Positions 56,102 through 64,000 of a DNA stretch of 64,000 nucleotides are shown here, in pieces. Origin of the DNA: Mycobacteroides abscessus ATCC 19977. Its GTDB lineage: Bacteria; Actinomycetota; Actinomycetes; Mycobacteriales; Mycobacteriaceae. Numbering within the stretch: the stretch's first letter is position 1; each line of letters starts with the position of its first letter. A program made the translations under genes and the position numbers. Under the pieces are notes generated by a model, which was given only the letters and a program-made list of their open reading frames with translations, ran no database searches and was not told the origin of the DNA. The stretch spans positions 3,720,001 to 3,784,000 of the forward strand of contig NC_010397.1 in assembly GCF_000069185.1 (NCBI RefSeq), read 5' to 3'.

Positions 56102-57238
56102 CTAAGAGTTGACGGTCAGTCCGACCTTCTGGAACTCCTTGAGATCGCAATATCCGGACTTGGCCATCGAACGGCGGAGCCCACCAACAAGATTCAAGGT
56201 GCCAAACGGATCGTCGGAGGGCCCCGCGAGTACCTCGCTCAATGGCGGCCGCTCCCCCACCGCCACCTGCAGCAGCGCGCCGCGCGGCAGGGATGGATGC
56301 GCGGCCGCGTTCGGCCAGAACCATCCGTCACCGGCGGCTTCCTGCGCCGCGGCCAGCGGGGTCCCCAGTACGACGGCATCGGCGCCACAGGCGATCGACT
56401 TGGCCAGGTCTCCAGAGGTGTGGATGTCACCGTCGGCCAACACGTGCACGTACCGGCCGCCGGTCTCATCGAGGTACTCGCGGCGGGCAGCAGCGGCATC
56501 GGCAATGGCGGTCGCCATGGCGACGCTGACGCCCAGCACCTCACTGCTGGTGGTCGCGCCCGCGGTCTGCCCATACCCGACGATGACGCCCGCGGCTCCG
56601 GTTCGCATCAGGTGCAGGGCCGTGCGGTGATCGATCACGCCACCGGCAACAACGGGGATATCCAGTTCGGAAATAAAGGTTTTCAGGTTCAGCGGCTCGC
56701 CGTCGCGGGCCACCCGCTCGGCCGACACGATGGTGCCGTGAATGACCAGCAGGTCGATGCCCGCGGCAATCAGATGCGGGGTGAGTAGCTGCGCGTTCTG
56801 CGGACTCACCCGCACCGCGGTGGTCACCCCGGCCCCGCGCACCTCGGCGATGGCCGCAGCCAATAGATCGGGATCGATTGGGGCCGAATGCAATTGCTGC
56901 AACAGGCGAATAGCGGCGGAGGGCTCCGGCTCCTTCTGCGCGACCTCGACCACCTCGGCGATACGGGCCTCGACATCGGCGTGCCGGCCCCACAGTCCCT
57001 CGCCGTTGATGACGCCGAGCCCGCCGGCCTTACCCAGTTCGATGGCAAAGCGCGGCGAAACCAGCGCATCGGTCGGATGCGCCACCACAGGAATCTCGAA
57101 ACGGTAGGCATCGAGCTGCCACGCCGTCGACACGTCCTGCGAGGAACGCGTGCGGCGCGACGGGACGATGTTCACATCATCGAGTTCATAGGTGCGACGG
57201 GCGGTTCTGCCCATGCCGATTTCGACCAGGTCACGCAT
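56102..57238 (-). CDS. guaB3: GuaB3 family IMP dehydrogenase-related protein
   Basis: 378 residues, TIM barrel without CBS domains. It lacks the full IMPDH catalytic loop with its active Cys; actinobacterial GuaB3 proteins are known to form a distinct branch. The start is well fixed by AAGGAAG before the ATG. It is placed 26 bp downstream of guaB2, as in Rv3411c-Rv3410c, and is likely cotranscribed. The reaction is not certain from sequence; a GMP-reductase-like or regulatory role is possible. Confidence 0.92.
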   Translation of the reverse strand: MRDLVEIGMGRTARRTYELDDVNIVPSRRTRSSQDVSTAWQLDAYRFEIPVVAHPTDALVSPRFAIELGKAGGLGVINGEGLWGRHADVEARIAEVVEVAQKEPEPSAAIRLLQQLHSAPIDPDLLAAAIAEVRGAGVTTAVRVSPQNAQLLTPHLIAAGIDLLVIHGTIVSAERVARDGEPLNLKTFISELDIPVVAGGVIDHRTALHLMRTGAAGVIVGYGQTAGATTSSEVLGVSVAMATAIADAAAARREYLDETGGRYVHVLADGDIHTSGDLAKSIACGADAVVLGTPLAAAQEAAGDGWFWPNAAAHPSLPRGALLQVAVGERPPLSEVLAGPSDDPFGTLNLVGGLRRSMAKSGYCDLKEFQKVGLTVNS

Positions 57239-57264
57239 GTTGACTTCCTTTGCCGTGCCGACAG

Positions 57265-58788
<1,524 letters not shown>

Positions 58789-58962
58789 TCACGCCTCCAT
58801 GCCAGATAGCCGTCGGATACATCCCGGTGCGCAACGGGCGCGCAACGAGGAAGGAGTGCATCCATCCTATCGGCTCGCTGAGACTCCGATCGCCCGGATA
58901 TGTGCTGGGACATGCCCCACGTGAGCTGGCGCGTGAACCGGCGAACTGCGTACTCTAAGAGT

Positions 58963-59367
58963 GTGCGCGACCACTTTCCGCCGGGACTGCCACCGGACCC
59001 GTTCGCCGATGACCCCCACGATCCATCGGCCGCGCTCGATGCTATCGAGCCGGGTCAGCCGCTCGACCCGCAGGAGCGGATCGCGGTCGAAGAGGATCTC
59101 GCCGACCTCGCGGTCTATGAGGCACTGCTGGCCCACAAGGGAATCCGCGGCCTCGTGGTTTGCTGTGATGAATGCCAGCAGGATCACTACCACGACTGGG
59201 ACATGCTGCGCGCGAATCTGCTGCAGCTGCTGGTCGACGGTACGGTCCGACCGCATGAGCCGGCCTTCGATCCCGAGCCAGAGGCCTACGTGACCTGGGA
59301 TTATTGCCGTGGCTATGCCGATGCCTCCCTCAACGAGGCGGCAACCGACCGCGACGGATTCCGCTGA
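58963..59367 (+). CDS. DUF5319 protein
   Basis: 134 residues, acidic, soluble. C-C-D-E-C-Q-x-D-H-Y-H-D-W-D-M-L near 65-80 could bind a metal. Corresponds to Rv3412 in the same position between guaB2 and rsdA. The GTG at 58963 is chosen because TACTCT (58951-58956) is exactly 6 nt upstream with no Shine-Dalgarno sequence, so the mRNA is probably leaderless. Function unknown. Confidence 0.8.
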   Translation: MRDHFPPGLPPDPFADDPHDPSAALDAIEPGQPLDPQERIAVEEDLADLAVYEALLAHKGIRGLVVCCDECQQDHYHDWDMLRANLLQLLVDGTVRPHEPAFDPEPEAYVTWDYCRGYADASLNEAATDRDGFR

Positions 59368-59394
59368 TTCCTCGTTTGATCTAGGCCTCTACGC

Positions 59395-60768
59395 CTACTC
59401 GTCGGTGTGCGAACCCGATCCGCTGCCCTGATTCGCCGACCCACTCCCCGGGTTGGCCGGTGCGACCGGAACCGACGTCATTGCCGGCATGTGCCGTGAC
59501 GGTCCGTCCGACCCCGACCCCGCGTTTCCGCCACTGCCCGGATACCCGTGCAGGTTCCCCGACCCCGGGCTGTTGACGGGGGCCTGATACGCCGGCGCCG
59601 GATTGTCGGGGGTGCGGGTAATCGGCACCGGCGCTTCGATCGTCGTCGGCGCGGTGATCACGGGAGTGTTGACCACGCCGGGCCGAGTGGTGACGATGGT
59701 CACCCCTTCCGGAGTCGTGGGGACCGTCACGATGGACGCCGTCGGCGGCACTGTGGTGCTTGCCGTCACTCCCGGTACGGACGTGGTCGGTGCGGTGGAC
59801 ACGGACGGAGCGGTCGTCGTCTCCGTCGCGCTAGCCGGGGTCGAGGTGATCGTGGCGGCCGAGCTGGGCGGCGTCGTAGTGATCGTGACGGTGGTCGGTG
59901 TGGACGTCGGCACGGACGTCACGCTCGTCGACGCCGTCGCGCTCGTCGACGTGGAGCTGGACGTGCTCGGCGACGCCGACCCGCTTGTTTCGGTCGTGGA
60001 TGTGGACGCGGACGTGCTGTCGGATGTGGTGGTCGATGCCGACGTCGTTGACGTGGTCGAGGTGGTGGTTGTGCTGGTGATGGGCGCAATCGATGGCGGC
60101 GACAACATGATTCGCGGTGTCTCGGTCACCATCTCCGGCGGTACCGTCGCCTGCGGATCCTTGGCGTCGATCCTGACTTCCGCCTGCTGCACACGGCTGG
60201 CCAGCTCGGCCTTCTGCTGGGCGTCGCCGACCTCGTTGACGCGCGCGGCAGCCACCCCCAGTTGCTGCTGCGCCTCTTCCCAATCCCCTTGGGAAATAAG
60301 CTTTTCCACCTGCGCGAGCTCGGTCTGCGCCGACAGCACCACCGGATCGGTACGCACCGCCGGGGGCGCCCCGAACAGCGACGTGCGCAGCCCGTAGAGG
60401 GCATCACCGGGATGCGACTGGTAGACGGCGGCACCGAACCCGCCGAACAACAGGGTTACCGCGGCCGCCGAGCCGACTGTTGTGGCCAGCATCCGTGACC
60501 GGCCGCCGCGATCGCGCAATGCGTTACGCGCTTGCCCGAGTGTGGGTTTGGCAGGCATCGGCTCGCGCCCCACGTCCTCGCGCCACGCCGCCAGCATCAT
60601 CGCCACGGCGTACTCGTCCGAATCGGAGGTGGCCACCGGCAGATCCGCCGCGATGGCGTCGATCATCCGGTTGGTGCGCCGCAGTGCGGCCAGATCCTCC
60701 GGTCCCTCGTTCTCTTGCCAGCCACCCTGGCCGGGGAACCATCCGCGTCCATCAGCCACGGTAATCAC
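59395..60768 (-). CDS. rsdA: Anti-sigma-D factor RsdA
   Basis: 457 residues. The N-terminal cytosolic sigma-binding region (about 1-95, with D-L-A-A-L-R-R-T-N-R-M-I-D) is followed by one membrane helix (about 96-117) and an external helical segment. A long Ser/Thr/Pro tract (about 230-390) and a Gly/Ser-rich tail complete it. It tethers SigD at the membrane until proteolysis frees it. The gene overlaps the 3' end of sigD by 17 bp. Corresponds to Rv3413c; the low-complexity tract makes it longer than its relatives. Confidence 0.88.
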   Translation of the reverse strand: MITVADGRGWFPGQGGWQENEGPEDLAALRRTNRMIDAIAADLPVATSDSDEYAVAMMLAAWREDVGREPMPAKPTLGQARNALRDRGGRSRMLATTVGSAAAVTLLFGGFGAAVYQSHPGDALYGLRTSLFGAPPAVRTDPVVLSAQTELAQVEKLISQGDWEEAQQQLGVAAARVNEVGDAQQKAELASRVQQAEVRIDAKDPQATVPPEMVTETPRIMLSPPSIAPITSTTTTSTTSTTSASTTTSDSTSASTSTTETSGSASPSTSSSTSTSATASTSVTSVPTSTPTTVTITTTPPSSAATITSTPASATETTTAPSVSTAPTTSVPGVTASTTVPPTASIVTVPTTPEGVTIVTTRPGVVNTPVITAPTTIEAPVPITRTPDNPAPAYQAPVNSPGSGNLHGYPGSGGNAGSGSDGPSRHMPAMTSVPVAPANPGSGSANQGSGSGSHTDE

Positions 60769-61330
60769 CCGCCCGAGTCATCTCGGCCTTGAGTTTCTGA
60801 AGTGCCCGGTGCTGCGCCACCCGTACCGCGCCCGCGCTACTACCGACCGCATCGGCGGTTTCTTCCGCCGAGAGGCCCACCACGACGCGCAAGATCAGGA
60901 TTTCGCGTTGCTTCTCGGGCAGTACTTCCAGCAGCGCTTGCATGCGCCGCGACGATTCGGAGTTCAGCGCCTCCTGCTCGGGCCCCGCATGGCGGTCCAC
61001 CTGCTCGGGAAGGTTCTCGGCGGGATCGGACTTATCCCGAGCCATCGCACGATGCGCGTCGGCTACCTTGTGCGCGGCGATGCCGTACACAAATGCCAGG
61101 AACGGGCGTCCCTGATCTTGGTAGCGAGGCAGCGCTGCGATCACCGCGAGACACACCTCCTGCGCTACGTCGTCTGCGGAGAGACCACTTCTTTCCGCCG
61201 TTCCGACTCGAGCGCGGCAATATCGCACCACGACGGGCCGGATGGCACTAAGTACCTCGGAAAGCGCGTCGCGATCGCCTCTGACGGCAGCAGCAACGAC
61301 GTCGTCGAGCCCGCTCTCCGTACTTGTCAT
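60752..61330 (-). CDS. sigD: ECF sigma factor SigD
   Basis: 192 residues. Sigma2 (about 25-95) has S-A-D-D-V-A-Q-E-V-C-L-A-V. Sigma4 (about 130-185) has L-P-E-K-Q-R-E-I-L-I-L-R-V-V-V-G-L-S-A-E-E-T-A. Corresponds to Rv3414c, with rsdA directly downstream and overlapping, the usual sigma/anti-sigma arrangement. Confidence 0.94.
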   Translation of the reverse strand: MTSTESGLDDVVAAAVRGDRDALSEVLSAIRPVVVRYCRARVGTAERSGLSADDVAQEVCLAVIAALPRYQDQGRPFLAFVYGIAAHKVADAHRAMARDKSDPAENLPEQVDRHAGPEQEALNSESSRRMQALLEVLPEKQREILILRVVVGLSAEETADAVGSSAGAVRVAQHRALQKLKAEMTRAGDYRG

Positions 61331-61419
61331 CGACTGCGCATTCCCCAGTGTTACGTGTGGTGCACCGTGGTGGTGCTGTTACCAAGGACAATAGCGTTGG
61401 ACGCCAACAGGCAGCTCAT

Positions 61420-62247
61420 TTAGTCCACCACCTCCAAGCGCCACTCCCCGCCCGCGCGGGCAATCCACGCGGCACATTCACGGCGAACAGCAACGAGGTC
61501 TTCACCGCGCCGCCCCGCCTCATCAGGCGTCGGGAGACCGGCCAGCATCGCCGCCAGCGCCCAGCGCAGCGGCACCAGCTTATGGGCGCTCGCGGCCCGC
61601 AACCCGCGTGCGGCGACGACCGCCGACTTATCAAGATCACCGACGCTGCTGAGCGCCGCGGCCAGCACCATCGTCGTCTTGACCTGGTGCCTTACCGACG
61701 GCACGTCCTGCGCCAGCTCTTCGGCCGCGTGCGCATACCGCAGCGCGCGCTCACCGTCACCGGACACCATGGCCAGCTCGGCATGCACCCAGGCCAGCCG
61801 CAACGGCAGACGCCACGGCCAGCGGGCATCACCGCGCCCGGACAGCGGCTCGGCCTGTTCCAGTAACGCGTGAGCAAGCGGAAAACGCGCCAGGCCCAGC
61901 GCATCCGCGGCCAACCCGACAAGCGCGTCAGACCGCGCCTCGGCGTCGGAGCCGGCCAATGACAGCGCGCGGCCATCAAACCCGCGTGCGTGCGTATGCC
62001 AGGCGAGCTGACGCAGCAGTGAGGCGCGGGTGCTCAGGGCCAGAGAGGCCAGCCCGCCGGGGCGCGATGCCGGAATGGCGCTCAGTTCGGCGTGCGCGGC
62101 GGCATATCTTCCCGCTCCACCGAGCGCGATGGCGCGCAACCAGGCATCCTGAGGTGTCGAGGCGCATGGAAGCGGCCAAGTAGCTGGGCTGGCGCCGAAA
62201 GCGGCGTCGAGAAGCGTGATCGAGGCGGAGGCCGGGGAAGTCACCAT
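61420..62247 (-). CDS. Helical-repeat protein, Rv3415c-like
   Basis: 275 residues from the ATG at 62247, the same length as Rv3415c; a 30-residue longer frame exists but adds a low-complexity leader. The body is Ala/Leu-rich paired helices of TPR type: A-L-G-G-A-G-R-Y-A-A-A-H-A-E-L, A-L-L-E-Q-A-E-P-L, A-H-A-A-E-E-L-A-Q-D. It precedes sigD in the same direction with 89 bp between. Function unknown; TPR-like folds suggest protein binding. Confidence 0.7.
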   Translation of the reverse strand: MVTSPASASITLLDAAFGASPATWPLPCASTPQDAWLRAIALGGAGRYAAAHAELSAIPASRPGGLASLALSTRASLLRQLAWHTHARGFDGRALSLAGSDAEARSDALVGLAADALGLARFPLAHALLEQAEPLSGRGDARWPWRLPLRLAWVHAELAMVSGDGERALRYAHAAEELAQDVPSVRHQVKTTMVLAAALSSVGDLDKSAVVAARGLRAASAHKLVPLRWALAAMLAGLPTPDEAGRRGEDLVAVRRECAAWIARAGGEWRLEVVD

Positions 62248-62607
62248 GGGAGCGGCCACCGTACCAATTCCGTCAAATATGGCGTTAACAGTTGATGCAG
62301 CGGATGTTAAATCGACATCAACTGGAGCTGTGAACACTTCCCAAACTTCGCGTTAAGGAAACGGAAAACCCACGGCCAAAACCCGCTGACCATGCAGGTG
62401 AGCGACCGTTACGTACCAGGCATGAGCAAAGACGATGAACGTGATGTTAATTCTGGACCTAATGGTGTGATGTTGCCATGATCATCGCCTATTGACTGGA
62501 TTTCTACCGCGCACCTACGTTGTTTACACCGCTTGTCATTGGCGACACGTCTGGTGCTACTTACTCACGCGCAGGTCGACTGCGCGCGCAGCGAGAGGGT
62601 TAACCAC
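62248..62607 (+). promoter_or_regulatory. whiB3 upstream region with candidate promoter
   Basis: This 360-bp gene-free stretch is AT-richer than its surroundings. TTGACT (62492-62497) and TACGTT (62516-62521), 18 nt apart, form a SigA-like promoter; transcription would start near 62528 and leave an ~80-nt leader before whiB3. GAGAGGG serves as ribosome binding site. I see no small ORF or clear riboswitch. Confidence 0.5.
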
Positions 62608-62898
62608 ATGCCGCAGCCACAGCAATTGCCTGGGCCCAACGCAGATATTTGGGATTGGCAGATGAAGGGTGTTTGCCGAGGAGTCGATTCGTCGGTGTTC
62701 TTCCATCCCGACGGTGAACGCGGCCGCGCCCGCGCACAGCGTGAGATGAAGGCCAAGGAGATGTGCCGGGCCTGCCCGGTGCTGGTGCAGTGCCGCGCAC
62801 ACGCACTGGCTGTCGCCGAGCCGTACGGAATCTGGGGCGGGCTCTCCGAGTCTGAACGTGAACTGATTCTGCGCCGCGGAGTACGTCGTACCGCGTAA
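62608..62898 (+). CDS. whiB3: WhiB3 iron-sulfur redox regulator
   Basis: 96 residues. The four 4Fe-4S cysteines are Cys23, Cys53, Cys56 and Cys62 (C-x-x-C between 53 and 56). The beta-turn G-I-W-G-G near 75 and the basic tail L-R-R-G-V-R-R bind DNA and sigma. Senses redox and nitric oxide and steers lipid metabolism in M. tuberculosis; it is known to bind region 4 of the primary sigma factor. The ATG at 62608 gives the M-P-Q-P-x-Q-L-P-G-P N-terminus of Rv3416; a TTG further up overlaps the leader. Confidence 0.95.
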   Translation: MPQPQQLPGPNADIWDWQMKGVCRGVDSSVFFHPDGERGRARAQREMKAKEMCRACPVLVQCRAHALAVAEPYGIWGGLSESERELILRRGVRRTA

Positions 62899-62917
62899 TA
62901 CGCATAGCAATGCGTCG

Positions 62918-62968
62918 GGCCCCCGCACCCAACCGGTGACCGGGGGCTCGACGTTTGCGGGGGCCTTT
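62918..62968. terminator. Hairpin after whiB3
   Basis: GGCCCCCGCA (62918-62927) pairs perfectly with TGCGGGGGCC (62956-62965), followed by TTT. It separates the convergent whiB3 and DUF4333 genes and may serve both. A small ACGCA/TGCGT stem lies just before it. Confidence 0.75.
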
Positions 62969-63308
62969 ATGTGCTGGTGCTGGCCGGTTGGTCGTCGACC
63001 TTCCAGTTGAAGGAGATCTTCGTTCCCTCGACACCGGTCGCCGTCACGGTGACACCGATCGTCTTACCCTCGCCGTCGATGACGGCGCAGCGCTGTGTGG
63101 CACCCTTCTCCCCCTTCAACGGCCCGTCACAGCTGACGCTGGTGAGCGTGACACCGGTCTTCTCGGTGATCGCGTCCTTGAGCCCGGCCTCCAGCTTGGC
63201 CTTGGCGAGTTCAGGGGACGATGACCCCAGACTGAAATGGGCCTCGCAACCCGAGAGCAGCACCCCGGCCAGAGCGAGCGCGGCCAACCGCGACATGTGA
63301 GTAGCCAT
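62967..63308 (-). CDS. DUF4333 lipoprotein
   Basis: 113 residues. A signal peptide ends in the lipobox L-L-S-G-C (Cys near 21). The DUF4333 core follows: I-T-E-K-T-G-V-T-L-T-S-V-S-C-D-G-P-L-K, then R-C-A-V-I-D-G-E-G, with two conserved cysteines likely forming a disulfide. Envelope-anchored, role unknown. A Met four codons into the frame is an alternative start. Confidence 0.82.
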   Translation of the reverse strand: MATHMSRLAALALAGVLLSGCEAHFSLGSSSPELAKAKLEAGLKDAITEKTGVTLTSVSCDGPLKGEKGATQRCAVIDGEGKTIGVTVTATGVEGTKISFNWKVDDQPASTST

Positions 63309-63514
63309 CCGCTAAGTAAACCCTGCGAAGACGAAAGCACCCCCGGTCCTATTGGGCAAGCTTGTCCACGATGCTGGGTCTCGGTCCTGTACGGCAGCCA
63401 CCGAGAACAAGGGCGAACGCGGGCACCGACCCTACATAGAAGATCTGACAGCACACTTGCGGCAAGAACTGAACCTGGCCGCAAGCAGCTTCGGCTGACC
63501 TGCCAAAATAAGAC
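63309..63514. other. Intergenic stretch, nothing recognised
   Basis: No gene, hairpin with a T-run or repeat can be supported between the two lipoprotein genes. Frames crossing it are shadows that continue into the DUF4333 gene in another phase. Confidence 0.4.
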
Positions 63515-63961
63515 TCACTGCGGCGTGTTCAGACCCCATTGCACATATGCCTTCCCCGACTCACAATCGGGTGTGACCGTAATCGACCGATGCGCGCGCT
63601 GACCGGTGTCGAGATACTGGATCTGGTCTCCCGCGATCCAGCTGGTCAACTTCACCCCAGTACGGGCAACGGGTAGGCACATCGCCGGAACTACATACTC
63701 GGTGGGATACGGAACTTCTTCGAACTGGTCCAACGGATACTTACTTGCGTAGTCGCGCCATTGATCATTCGGCATCAAGAATTGAATACGGTAGGGATCG
63801 ATTTCAGCGATAACGCTGCTAGCCGATGCTGGCACCTCGACTTTGAGCGCATCTTTGGCACTCATGGGGTCGTTGCCCTCTTTGTGGTCAGTCCAGCCGG
63901 TCCCGCAGCCGCAGAGAAGGAGTACGCACGTAGCAAGGATGCCGATGAGGCGTGCGGTCAT
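63515..63961 (-). CDS. Putative lipoprotein, unknown
   Basis: 148 residues. The N-terminal signal peptide ends in L-L-L-C-G-C-G, with the acylated Cys near 19. The mature part has two more cysteines (C-L-P and D-C-E) that could form a disulfide. The local base composition is less GC-rich than neighbours. I do not recognise the family; a surface location is the only inference. Confidence 0.6.
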   Translation of the reverse strand: MTARLIGILATCVLLLCGCGTGWTDHKEGNDPMSAKDALKVEVPASASSVIAEIDPYRIQFLMPNDQWRDYASKYPLDQFEEVPYPTEYVVPAMCLPVARTGVKLTSWIAGDQIQYLDTGQRAHRSITVTPDCESGKAYVQWGLNTPQ

Positions 63962-64000
63962 GGCCAGGTACTCCGCTGAGGACTGGAAGTGCCAAATGTT

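Noticed and set aside
59740..60090. Repetitive Ser/Thr-codon tract in rsdA as a possible frameshifted or repeat region
   Set aside because: The frame stays open and the tract is a plausible extracellular linker of the anti-sigma factor.

Overview
The window is GC-rich DNA from a rapidly growing mycobacterium. Gene order follows the Mycobacterium tuberculosis chromosome from about Rv3311 to Rv3416: add-deoA-cdd, sdhCDAB, sigJ, dacB1, yihY, trpS, metY-metX, folD, trmL, dnaE2, acrA1, iunH, imuB-imuA', guaA, choD, guaB3-guaB2, rsdA-sigD, whiB3. Extra genes (icd, xthA, an Rv1747-type FHA-ABC exporter, mfpA away from its usual conservon) sit between these blocks. Together with the general gene style this suggests a Mycobacteroides (abscessus-chelonae group) genome; the species call is inference. 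I see no tRNA, rRNA, CRISPR array, insertion sequence or prophage.

Layout. 1-3 kb: two PAS-like paralogues and an acidic two-domain protein. 3-9.5 kb: a nucleoside salvage operon (minus) divergent from the succinate dehydrogenase operon (plus), which ends in a strong intrinsic terminator. 9.5-11.1 kb: an ECF41-type sigma factor convergent with its carboxymuconolactone-decarboxylase partner, whose promoter carries the expected ECF41 motif. 11.1-21.7 kb: a TPR-membrane-LppU-like protein, a lactonase-like protein, dacB1, yihY, trpS, xthA, an alpha/beta hydrolase and a monomeric isocitrate dehydrogenase. 21.9-25.5 kb: SAM-IV riboswitch, metY, metX, methyltransferase. 25.5-35.9 kb: lipoprotein, folD operon, two flavoenzymes, an HxlR pair, the FHA-ABC exporter, mfpA, an AraC/VOC pair and trmL.

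35.9-49 kb is framed by the SOS mutasome: dnaE2 and imuA'-imuB, each with a LexA box. Between them lie a Cys-nucleophile hydrolase, a TetR-nucleotidyltransferase pair, a three-gene membrane/PH-domain operon, acrA1, the C-terminal scrap of a flavin amine oxidase, and iunH. 49-52.6 kb: a PspC-type envelope-stress three-component system resembling corynebacterial EsrISR. 52.6-58.8 kb: guanine nucleotide genes guaA, guaB3 and guaB2 with choD. 58.9-64 kb: DUF5319 gene, rsdA-sigD, an Rv3415c-like gene, whiB3 and two lipoproteins.

Two themes recur. Many genes have a TANNNT -10 element placed 6-7 nt before the start codon and no Shine-Dalgarno sequence, so they look leaderless. Many neighbouring genes overlap by 4 bp (ATGA/GTGA), which indicates translational coupling. 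The least explained items are the membrane/PH-domain operon, the TPR-LppU-like fusion, the TetR-nucleotidyltransferase pair, and a short dispersed intergenic repeat present three times.
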